Of a DNA stretch of 14,617 bases, positions 1 through 5,998 are shown in pieces. Made by a program: the position numbers and the translations under genes. Within the stretch, counting starts at the first letter, position 1; each line of letters opens with the position of its first letter. The notes below the pieces were generated by a model. That model did not search any database, was not told where the DNA came from, and was given only the letters and a program-made list of their open reading frames with translations. The stretch comes from Methanobrevibacter sp. (lineage in GTDB: Archaea > Methanobacteriota > Methanobacteria > Methanobacteriales > Methanobacteriaceae): positions 1-14,617 of the forward strand of contig JADLKP010000036.1 of the NCBI GenBank assembly GCA_016838945.1, read 5' to 3'.

Positions 1-135
1 TTATGCATTTAAATCAAAACTTATTTAATTTATAGAAAACAAATATTAAAATAATATTTAATAACATGCTAAAAATTTAAGAATTTAAAGATTCTAAAAA
101 TTATTCAATATAAAATTAATTTTTAAGGAGATAAT
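1..135. other. AT-rich upstream region of egsA
   Basis: No gene is seen. The region contains AT-rich words and the egsA ribosome binding site at its end; no promoter stands out clearly. Confidence 0.4.
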
Positions 136-1179
136 ATGGATTCTAAAACAATTCAAATGCCAAGAGAAGTGCATATTGGGCCTAATGTTCTTGAGGATAT
201 AGGAGAAATATGCAAGAATTTACGATTGTTTGATGAAGCTCTTGTCGTATCTGGTTTCCATACATATGATGTAGCTGGAAAGCAGACAGTAGAAGCTTTG
301 GAAAGGTCTGATTTTGGAGTGGAAGTTGTAAAAATCAATGATGCTTCAATGGAGTCTGTTGAAAAGGTACAAAGTAAAATAGCTAATGCCTCTGTAGTGC
401 TAGGTGTTGGTGGAGGAAAGATCATTGATGTTGCAAAGCTTGCTTCCACTAATGCTCATAATTATTTCATTTCCGTTCCGACAACCGCTTCCCACGACGG
501 TATTGCATCACCGATGGCTTCAATAAAAAATGATATTGGTTCAGTTTCCAAAAGCGCTAATTCTCCTATGGCTGTTGTTGCTGATACTGGCATCATCAAC
601 ACTTCTCCTTTTAGATTGATTGCTTCCGGTTGTGCAGATATCGTCTCTAATTACACTGCAATCAAGGATTGGAAATTGGCATACAGATTAAGAAATGAAT
701 CTTATAGCGAATCTGCTGCTGCATTGTCTGAAATGACTGCTAAGCTTATCATAAATTCCTCAGACAGCATAAAGGAAGGGCTTGAGGAAAGTGCAAGAAT
801 CGTGGTGAAATCATTGTTCAGCAGTGGTATGGCAATAAGCATTGCAGGATCATCAAGACCTGCAAGCGGTTCAGAACATTTATTCAGTCATGCTTTAGAT
901 AGGATTGCCAAAAAACCAGCATTGCATGGTGAGCAATGTGGTGTAGGGACAATCATGATGATGCATTTGCATGGTGGCGACTGGAAATCCATTCAATATA
1001 TTTTAAAGACAATTGGAGCTCCAACAACTGCAGCGGAATTAGGTGTAGATGATGATGAGATAATTGAGGCATTGACCATTGCACATACAATTAGGCCAGA
1101 GAGATATACAATTTTAGGAGATAATGGCCTTACAAGAGATGCGGCAATTAAATTGGCTAAGAAGACTGAAGTCATTTAA
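136..1179 (+). CDS. egsA: sn-glycerol-1-phosphate dehydrogenase [NAD(P)+]
   Basis: This cytosolic enzyme reduces dihydroxyacetone phosphate to sn-glycerol 1-phosphate, the backbone with archaeal stereochemistry for ether lipids. The 347-residue length is normal for the family. The dinucleotide-binding loop VLGVGGGK lies at about residues 88-95, followed by the SVPTTASHDGIASP segment. The zinc ligands expected for this iron-alcohol-dehydrogenase-like fold are visible as Asp168 (GCAD), His248 (SEHLFSH) and His264 (LHGEQ). The ATG is preceded by a clear AAGGAG at 125-130. It stands first in a plus-strand series with UPF0179 and rpiA, an order I recall from other Methanobacteriales. The stop codon lies inside the first copy of a 21-bp repeat. 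The identification is very secure. Confidence 0.97.
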   Translation: MDSKTIQMPREVHIGPNVLEDIGEICKNLRLFDEALVVSGFHTYDVAGKQTVEALERSDFGVEVVKINDASMESVEKVQSKIANASVVLGVGGGKIIDVAKLASTNAHNYFISVPTTASHDGIASPMASIKNDIGSVSKSANSPMAVVADTGIINTSPFRLIASGCADIVSNYTAIKDWKLAYRLRNESYSESAAALSEMTAKLIINSSDSIKEGLEESARIVVKSLFSSGMAISIAGSSRPASGSEHLFSHALDRIAKKPALHGEQCGVGTIMMMHLHGGDWKSIQYILKTIGAPTTAAELGVDDDEIIEALTIAHTIRPERYTILGDNGLTRDAAIKLAKKTEVI

Positions 1180-1236
1180 TTTAAAAGATCATACATTTAA
1201 TTTAAATGAAGATATATTTAATTTAAAAGATAATTT
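1174..1236. repeat. Three tandem copies of a 21-bp AT-rich repeat
   Basis: The unit ATTTAATTTAAAAGA (third-last base A or T) begins at 1174, 1195 and 1216, an exact 21-base period; the remaining 6 bases of each unit vary. The first copy contains the egsA stop codon. The function is unknown. It could be a replication-slippage product or two helical turns of spaced binding sites. Confidence 0.75.
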
Positions 1237-1245
1237 ATTAAAATT

Positions 1246-1271
1246 CATTTATTCTCCTTTTAAATTTTTAG
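1246..1271 (+). terminator. Possible T-rich terminator after egsA
   Basis: Several short T runs follow the repeat block. Archaeal transcription often ends at such tracts, but these are weak and read-through into the UPF0179 gene is possible. Confidence 0.3.
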
Positions 1272-1309
1272 TGTGTTGATTGAATTTAAAATTTAATAAG
1301 GATGATTAT

Positions 1310-1750
1310 ATGATTACATTGATTGGTAAGGAATTGGCAAAGGAAGGAGTGAGCTTTATATTTAATGAGCCCGCAGAAGAATGTTCGACCTGTAGGTTCA
1401 AGGCTTCTTGTGTAGATTCATTGGAAGAAGGGCACAGATATGCAATCACTGAAGTTAGGGATGTAGAACAGAAATGCCCTGTCCATGAAGGAGAAAAGGT
1501 TAAGGTGGTTGTTGTAGAAAATGCAGAGTTTACTATTTTAACTGATTCAAAAGGAGTATTTGAAGGTTCAAGCTTTGATTTCAAGCGTCAAGGATGTTCA
1601 AATAAGGATTGTGATTTCAGATACATGTGTTTCCCTGATGGAATTTCAAAAGAGGAAAAGGGAGTTTATGTAAAGGATTTAGGTAAATTCAAGGACTGTC
1701 CAAAAGGAAACTCCTTAGTTAAATGCATAGTGAAAATTCAAGATAAATAA
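1310..1750 (+). CDS. UPF0179 family Cys-rich protein
   Basis: This is an archaeal protein of unknown function belonging by sequence to the UPF0179 family. With the chosen ATG it has 146 residues. It contains nine cysteines: C25, C28 and C34 (ECSTCRF...SC), one in EQKCP, a CSNKDCDFRYMC cluster, and two in the C-terminal DCPKGNSLVKC segment. Such spacing suggests zinc or iron-sulfur binding, which is inference. An upstream TTG at 1280 would add ten residues, but AAGGATG at 1298-1304 is correctly spaced for the ATG at 1310, and the protein from there begins MITLIGKELAKEG, which looks like a natural start. It lies between egsA and rpiA. Family assignment is fairly secure; the role is not known to me. 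Confidence 0.88.
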   Translation: MITLIGKELAKEGVSFIFNEPAEECSTCRFKASCVDSLEEGHRYAITEVRDVEQKCPVHEGEKVKVVVVENAEFTILTDSKGVFEGSSFDFKRQGCSNKDCDFRYMCFPDGISKEEKGVYVKDLGKFKDCPKGNSLVKCIVKIQDK

Positions 1751-1772
1751 TGAATTTTTAACTTTATTTGTA

Positions 1773-1792
1773 GAAAAAAGGTTTTTATAATT
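1773..1792 (+). promoter_or_regulatory. Archaeal promoter (BRE/TATA) of rpiA
   Basis: A purine-rich stretch (GAAAAAAGG) is followed by TTTTTATAATT. A start about 25 bases downstream, near 1812, would leave a leader of roughly 20 bases that holds the GGTG ribosome binding site at 1824-1827. This suggests rpiA can be transcribed separately from the genes before it. Confidence 0.6.
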
Positions 1793-1833
1793 ATTATTCT
1801 AATTGTTTAAATGATTATTATTCGGTGTTAATT

Positions 1834-2502
1834 ATGAGTCAAATGAAAAAGGATTGTGGTTATGCTGCAGCGGATTTAGTAAAAGATGGTCAAGTTTTAG
1901 GTCTTGGAACCGGTTCAACAACTCTTTACTTTATTGAAAAGGTAGGTATGAGAGTTAGGGATGAAGGTATTGAAGTTATGGGAATTCCAACTTCTTTCCA
2001 ATCCAGATTGCTTGCTCGCAAATGGAACATTCCACTTACAGACCTTAGCGAACATGAGATTGATTTGGCTGTCGATGGTGCTGATGAAATCGATCCAGAC
2101 TTTAACTTGATTAAAGGTGGAGGAGCAGCACACACCTTGGAAAAGATAGTTGATTACTCTGCAAAAGAACTCGTGATCATTGCAGATGAATCCAAGCTTG
2201 TGGATGTTTTAGGTACTTTTCCACTTCCTATAGAAATCATTCCAGCTTCCTTGAATCCTGTAACCAAAGCTTTAGAGGATATGGGGGGTAAAGTGGAAGT
2301 CAGAATGGGTCAAGCTAAGGATGGGCCTGTAATTACAGATAATGGGAACTTCATTTTGGATGTTGCATTCGGCAAAATCGAAAACCCGATTCATATGGAA
2401 GATGAATTGAACACAATTCCAGGAGTTGTGGAAAACGGTTTATTCACTGAAATGGTTGATAAGGTCATTATAGGTTCTAAAGATGGTGTAAAATATTTAT
2501 AA
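1834..2502 (+). CDS. rpiA: Ribose-5-phosphate isomerase A
   Basis: This enzyme interconverts ribose 5-phosphate and ribulose 5-phosphate. In methanogens it supplies ribose for nucleotides, typically downstream of the ribulose monophosphate route. The protein has 222 residues from the chosen start. The phosphate loop is GLGTGST (23-29), and the catalytic block is DGADEID (81-87), then KGGG from Lys94, and Glu103. Asp81, Asp84, Lys94 and Glu103 fall at the same numbers as in the E. coli enzyme. A GTG at 1825 in the same frame would add three residues, but the GGTG at 1824-1827 serves better as the ribosome binding site for the ATG at 1834. The identification is very secure. Confidence 0.96.
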   Translation: MSQMKKDCGYAAADLVKDGQVLGLGTGSTTLYFIEKVGMRVRDEGIEVMGIPTSFQSRLLARKWNIPLTDLSEHEIDLAVDGADEIDPDFNLIKGGGAAHTLEKIVDYSAKELVIIADESKLVDVLGTFPLPIEIIPASLNPVTKALEDMGGKVEVRMGQAKDGPVITDNGNFILDVAFGKIENPIHMEDELNTIPGVVENGLFTEMVDKVIIGSKDGVKYL

Positions 2503-2506
2503 TCAA

Positions 2507-2550
2507 TTATTTTTTATTTTTTTATTAAATTTTTTAATTTAATTATTTTT
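2507..2550 (+). terminator. T-rich terminator after rpiA
   Basis: Multiple runs of 5-8 T directly follow the rpiA stop, as is usual for archaeal intrinsic termination. Confidence 0.5.
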
Positions 2551-2579
2551 GACTGTTTTATTAAATTTTAGGTGATAAA

Positions 2580-2810
2580 ATGCCATTTGGTCCTGGAGGA
2601 AGCAGACCTTTCCCTAATAATTATAGGGAGATTTTAAATAAGGTTTTAATGTTATTGGGTATTGTGATTATTATTTATGCAATACTTTGGATTTTAGCTG
2701 AATTGAAATTGATTCCACTAATCATATATGCTTTATTCCCACAGTTTGTATTGCTTTTAGTTGGAATATTTATTTTCTATCAGGCTTATAGCCGTAGAAA
2801 TCTATATTAA
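2580..2810 (+). CDS. Small two-helix membrane protein, unknown function
   Basis: This 76-residue protein has a short Gly/Pro-rich head (MPFGPGGSRPFP). Two hydrophobic segments follow, at about 23-41 (VLMLLGIVIIIYAILWILA) and 47-68 (IIYALFPQFVLLLVGIFIFY). They are separated by a short loop, and the protein ends in a basic tail (SRRNLY). A GGTGAT ribosome binding site at 2571-2576 directly precedes the ATG, which supports real translation. It probably sits in the cytoplasmic membrane as a helical hairpin; the positive tail suggests that end faces the cytoplasm. I do not recognise the family. It lies between rpiA and the flavin oxidoreductase, each separated by T-rich DNA, so it may be its own transcription unit. 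Confidence 0.8.
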   Translation: MPFGPGGSRPFPNNYREILNKVLMLLGIVIIIYAILWILAELKLIPLIIYALFPQFVLLLVGIFIFYQAYSRRNLY

Positions 2811-3007
2811 TCTCTTTTTTATTTATTTTTATCATTTTTTATTTATTTTTTATGCATTTTCTTTATTTACATTTATTTTCTTTAATTTTCTTTATTTTTC
2901 TGTATTCTTCTTCATTTATTTCATTATTTTTTCCATTAGGTCAATTCATTTTTATAAACTTTTTCTTATTTTCAAATCTTTTTTCATAAAAAATTCTTGA
3001 TAAAATA
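2811..3007 (+). terminator. Long T-rich tract after the small membrane protein
   Basis: Almost 200 bases are dominated by T runs with few G. The first part (2814-2860) is a plausible terminator. A reading frame crossing this stretch encodes only Phe/Ile/Tyr low complexity and is not taken as a gene. Confidence 0.45.
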
Positions 3008-3020
3008 AAGTATATATAAC
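3008..3020 (+). promoter_or_regulatory. Candidate TATA box upstream of the flavin oxidoreductase
   Basis: AAAGTATATATAAC is a good archaeal TATA match. It would start transcription near 3040 and give an unusually long leader of about 125 AT-rich bases before the ATG at 3168. A nearer, weaker box could be used instead. Confidence 0.35.
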
Positions 3021-3167
3021 ATAATTTAGAAAAAAAATATATGATATTCTAATTCATATTAATTTTTAATTCATTCTTTAATTTTAGTTTTATAAGTTTT
3101 ATTAATTTATTAGAATGTTCATAAAAAATTCAACTAACTATAAAAATATCAATTAGGATTTGAGGAA

Positions 3168-4508
3168 ATGAAAGTTGTTATTGTAGGTGGAGGAGCTGGA
3201 GGAATATCCACAGCTTCAAACCTTAGAAGATTAGATAAAGAAGTTGAAATTATTGTGCTCACAAGGGACAATCATGTGTCCTATTCCCCTTGTGCCATTC
3301 CTTACGTATTGTCTGACAGGATTCATTCATTTGATGATATCGTCATGAGATCTGTTGATGATTATAAGGCAAAGAACATTGATGTGATGCTTGAAACTGA
3401 AGTCACTGCAGTAGATTCATCTAAAAAGACAATCACTTACTCCACAAAAGGTGAAGCTGAGAAAACCATGAGCTATGACAAATTGGTATTGGCTACAGGT
3501 GGAAGTCCATTCGTGCCTCCTATGAAAGGGGTTGATTTGGATGGTGTATTCAAGATAAGAACCTTGGATGACGGTAAGAAGGTCAAGGAATGGGCTGAAA
3601 ACTGTGAAAGTGCATTGGTTACAGGTGCAGGATTGATCGGTATTGAAATAGCTTATGCATTCAAGAAAATGGGTTTGAAGGTAACCTTATGTGAAATGTT
3701 GCCTCAAATCGTTCCACGTTCCCTAGATCCGGATATGGCTAAGATCATTACAGACTATTTGATTAGTGAAGGCATTGATGTTGTGCTTGGTCAGCCTATC
3801 ACTGAGCTTAAGGGTGAAGACGGCAAAGTAAAGACTGCAGTGTTTGAAGATGGGTCCGAAGCGGATGCAGATATGGTCATCTTGGCTACTGGTGTAAGGG
3901 CAGAGCTTAAACTGCCTAAAATGGCAGGATGTGACTGTGGAAGATGGGCTGTGCTTGTAAATGACAGAATGGCAACAAGCGTACCTGATGTTTATGCTGT
4001 TGGTGATTGTGTAGAGTCCTACAGTGCAATATTAAGGTCAAATACAGTTTCCCAATTAGGTACCACTGCCGTCAGGCAAGCGAAGACATTGGCTCAAACC
4101 CTTGCAGGAAAACGTTCCAGATTCAACCCTGTCTTGAATTCAATGGTTTCCAAAGTGGGCAAATTGGAATTCGGTGCAGTGGGCCTTACAAGAAGCTTTG
4201 CTCAGCAGAACAGCATCAAGGCAGTTGTGGCAAAGGTTGAAGCGTTGACAAGGGCAAGATACTATCCAAATGCAAAGCCGATGAACGTTAAGGTCATCTG
4301 TGATGCAGACGGTACAATCATTGGATGCCAAATCATTGCAGAGGAAAGGGTGGCTGAAAGAATTGATACAATGACTTTAGCTATCACTCAAGAGCTCACC
4401 TGCTTTGAATTGAGCAATATGGAGTTTGCATATGCGCCTCCAGTGTCTATGGTTATTGACCCATTGGTAATGGCTGTAGAGGAAGTAAGTAAGAAGTTTG
4501 ATAACTAA
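3168..4508 (+). CDS. FAD-dependent NADH oxidase / CoA-disulfide reductase-like protein
   Basis: This is a flavoprotein of the pyridine nucleotide-disulfide oxidoreductase family with a single redox cysteine. The 446-residue length is typical. The FAD-binding loop GGGAGG is at 7-12 and the active cysteine at Cys42 in SYSPCAIPYVLS, matching Cys42/43 of NADH oxidase and CoA-disulfide reductase. ATGGSPFVPP is at 109-118. The NAD(P)H loop is GAGLIG (153-158), with an acidic Glu176 after the second strand that favours NADH. The second FAD motif is AVGD at 277-280. The C-terminal dimer domain carries FAYAPPVS with Tyr422, the region where CoA-disulfide reductases have an active tyrosine. Possible roles are oxygen removal or thiol disulfide reduction; the sequence alone does not decide. 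A GAGG element precedes the ATG. Confidence 0.92.
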   Translation: MKVVIVGGGAGGISTASNLRRLDKEVEIIVLTRDNHVSYSPCAIPYVLSDRIHSFDDIVMRSVDDYKAKNIDVMLETEVTAVDSSKKTITYSTKGEAEKTMSYDKLVLATGGSPFVPPMKGVDLDGVFKIRTLDDGKKVKEWAENCESALVTGAGLIGIEIAYAFKKMGLKVTLCEMLPQIVPRSLDPDMAKIITDYLISEGIDVVLGQPITELKGEDGKVKTAVFEDGSEADADMVILATGVRAELKLPKMAGCDCGRWAVLVNDRMATSVPDVYAVGDCVESYSAILRSNTVSQLGTTAVRQAKTLAQTLAGKRSRFNPVLNSMVSKVGKLEFGAVGLTRSFAQQNSIKAVVAKVEALTRARYYPNAKPMNVKVICDADGTIIGCQIIAEERVAERIDTMTLAITQELTCFELSNMEFAYAPPVSMVIDPLVMAVEEVSKKFDN

Positions 4509-4512
4509 ATAA

Positions 4513-4550
4513 ACTTTTTATTTATTTTTCATTTTTCTTTTTTTATTCTT
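4513..4550 (+). terminator. T-rich terminator after the flavin oxidoreductase
   Basis: Successive T runs, including one of eight, start within 5-10 bases of the stop codon. Confidence 0.5.
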
Positions 4551-4628
4551 TTTGCAATGTTTAACTTTTATTTTTCTTATTTTGACATATTTGCAATGTT
4601 TAATTTTTATTTTTGCTAATTTTCACAT
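4551..4628. repeat. Tandem 39-bp T-rich repeat (copies A and B)
   Basis: Copy A starts at 4551 and copy B at 4590. Both begin TTTGCAATGTTTAA and continue with CTTTTATTTTT or TTTTTATTTTT, an exact 39-base offset. A related third copy starts at 5813 on the far side of the broken Rpn-like gene. The 327-base gap in which these lie otherwise holds only T-rich DNA and the promoter of the next gene. Confidence 0.65.
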
Positions 4629-4772
4629 TATTTTTCTTATTTTATAATTTTTCAAATTGGATATAATTTCTTATTTTAACTTTAATTTTACAAATAAGTC
4701 CTAATTTTACGATTTACTTATTATATTATATGGTAAACTAAAAATTATAATTAAAATCTAATTTTATCAAAA

Positions 4773-4788
4773 AAGAAAGGTTTATATA
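4773..4788 (+). promoter_or_regulatory. Archaeal promoter (BRE/TATA) of the Rpn-like gene
   Basis: The purine block AAGAAAGG is followed by TTTATATA, one of the best promoter matches in the window. A start near 4810 would give a leader of about 25 bases carrying a GGGGGGT ribosome binding site at 4825-4831. The run of six G stands out in this AT-rich DNA. Confidence 0.65.
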
Positions 4789-4835
4789 GTTTTAAATATA
4801 AATTAAAGATTAAATAATAAGTTTGGGGGGTAATT

Positions 4836-5177
4836 ATGAAAAATAATTCAAATTACTCTCAAGTTCCATCTAGATTTGATGTTGAGGATGAGATATTTAT
4901 CATATGCATGTCTGAGACAGAAGAATTTCCACAATACATTACCAATTTCAATGATATTGTCGGCAGATATGACAATAGGTTAATATCTTTGGATTATAAG
5001 AATTTAAGCTTGGATTCAGTTAGACAAAGGCTAAATGGAGATTTGATAAATATTGAACATCATTCCTTCATAAATTCCAGATTAATGAGGAGAAATTATC
5101 AATATTCTGTGATTCTGCATTCGAATTCCGGTAAATATGTTCATCCTTCATTTTTTATACTGGAGCGTTACCTATAA
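4836..5177 (+). pseudogene. Rpn/PD-(D/E)XK-like putative transposase-nuclease, 5' part of a frameshifted gene
   Basis: This frame encodes 113 residues; the last nine (after VHP at residue 104) are out of frame. It contains GDLINIEHHSF near residues 69-79, resembling the IExQ-type half of the PD-(D/E)XK nuclease core seen in Rpn/transposase_31-like proteins. SRLMRRNYQYSVILHSNSG follows, where the family has a conserved helix and strand. The next expected strand, FIFYTGALP, is found one frame away, beginning at 5147. A strong promoter and ribosome binding site precede the ATG, so decay may be recent. Family members are linked to recombination or mobile DNA, but the assignment here rests on motif memory and is tentative. 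It is possible that the shift is a sequencing or assembly error. Confidence 0.6.
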
Positions 5178-5731
5178 AAAAAGTAGATTATTTAAATGAT
5201 TTGATGTTTTTCAATCCAAATTGGTTCATTACAAAAGAAGTTGAAGGCAATATTCGATTAAACGATATTCTTTATAAGATGAATGAAAATATTAAATTGA
5301 ATGTTTTTGATTGCTTTGATTTGATCTGGCTTCCAAAATTTAATACTAATATGGAATTTGAAGAGTGCATACTAAAGTGTATAAGTTTATTGAAAAAGAT
5401 TCCTATAGACAATAAATTAAGATATATTGTAGAGAAATCATATTTATTGTGGATGGGAAAATATGTAAAAGATGAAAATAAATTAGAAAAAGCAAGGAAG
5501 TGTTTTACTATGTCTGAATTAAAACTAAGGCCATTTGAAGAGCAGTTTAGAGATGCATTAATGGCGAATAGATTTGAAAGAGGTATTGATATTGGTAAGA
5601 GGCAAGGTGCTGATGAAACTGAGAAAAAATTGATTCCCGCTCTTTTAAAGTTTAAAAGTCCTGAAGAGATTTCTAATGAATGTGATATTCCATTGGAAAG
5701 AGTTTTAAAATATGTTGAAAAGAGCAAATAA
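5147..5731 (+). pseudogene. Rpn/PD-(D/E)XK-like putative transposase-nuclease, 3' part after the frameshift
   Basis: Read from 5147 this gives 194 residues starting FIFYTGALPIKKVDYLND and then FFNPNWF, segments I would expect directly after GKYVHP of the upstream part. The C-terminal end has FRDALMANRFERGIDIGKR and a helix-turn-helix-like tail, PEEISNECDIPLERVLKYVE. The tail matches the usual ending of Rpn-type proteins (a GLSxExI-like motif). Joined to the first 104 residues it makes about 298 residues, normal for this family. A TTG/ATG pair at 5201-5206 could in theory start a separate 175-176-residue protein, but there is no clear ribosome binding site before it. I judge this the second half of one broken gene. 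Confidence 0.6.
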
Positions 5732-5742
5732 GCTAATCTTAT

Positions 5743-5808
5743 TCTTTTTCAATTCCTAAATAAATCTTATAATTTTTTATTTTTATTCTTATTTTTAATT
5801 TTTTTAAC
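5743..5808 (+). terminator. T-rich terminator after the Rpn-like gene
   Basis: Runs of 5-8 T follow within 15 bases of the stop codon. Confidence 0.4.
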
Positions 5809-5812
5809 TCTA

Positions 5813-5851
5813 TTTGCAACACTTAATTTTTATTTTTGTACTATTTTTATA
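5813..5851. repeat. Copy C of the TTTGCAA T-rich repeat
   Basis: TTTGCAACACTTAATTTTTA followed by TTTTTG resembles copies A and B at 4551-4628, with changes mainly in the GTTT/CACT segment. Together the copies bracket the broken Rpn-like gene. Low complexity of the T-rich part lowers the weight of the match. Confidence 0.45.
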
Positions 5852-5931
5852 AAAATCACTACTTATTTATAGTATTGTAAATATACAATATAATGATAAA
5901 TCTTTTATAATAATCATTTATAAAATCAATT

Positions 5932-5946
5932 CATATTTATAAAAGC
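5932..5946 (+). promoter_or_regulatory. Candidate TATA box of metG
   Basis: ATTTATAAAAG lies about 50 bases before the metG start. A near-identical ATTTATAAAA lies just upstream at 5917-5926, so the exact box is uncertain. Confidence 0.4.
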
Positions 5947-5982
5947 ATTTAAAAATTAATCAAAAATACTATAATATTTATT

Positions 5983-5998
5983 GGAGAGGATTTAGTTG
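5983..5998 (+). promoter_or_regulatory. Ribosome binding site and TTG start of metG
   Basis: GGAGAGGA is followed by five bases and then TTG. No in-frame ATG exists between this site and the conserved N-terminal strand, so the TTG is needed to keep the active-site region intact. Confidence 0.8.

Noticed and set aside
80..95. Short inverted repeat AGAAT / ATTCT before egsA
   Set aside because: Only five base pairs in AT-rich DNA; not convincing.
2761..3000. Plus-strand reading frame of 79 codons across T-rich DNA
   Set aside because: It encodes mostly Phe, Ile and Tyr from T runs, overlaps the real small membrane gene and has no ribosome binding site.
3046..3116. Inverted repeat ATTCTAAT / ATTAGAAT upstream of the flavin oxidoreductase
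   Set aside because: An 8-bp match separated by about 55 AT-rich bases is likely by chance.
4509..4835. Possible CRISPR or structured RNA in the repeat-bearing gap
   Set aside because: Only two tandem T-rich units without spacers of unique sequence, and no GC-rich stems.
5272..5727. Minus-strand frame of 151 codons opposite the Rpn-like gene
   Set aside because: It is antisense to a frame with recognisable family features, is Phe/Ser/Leu-rich and lacks a ribosome binding site.
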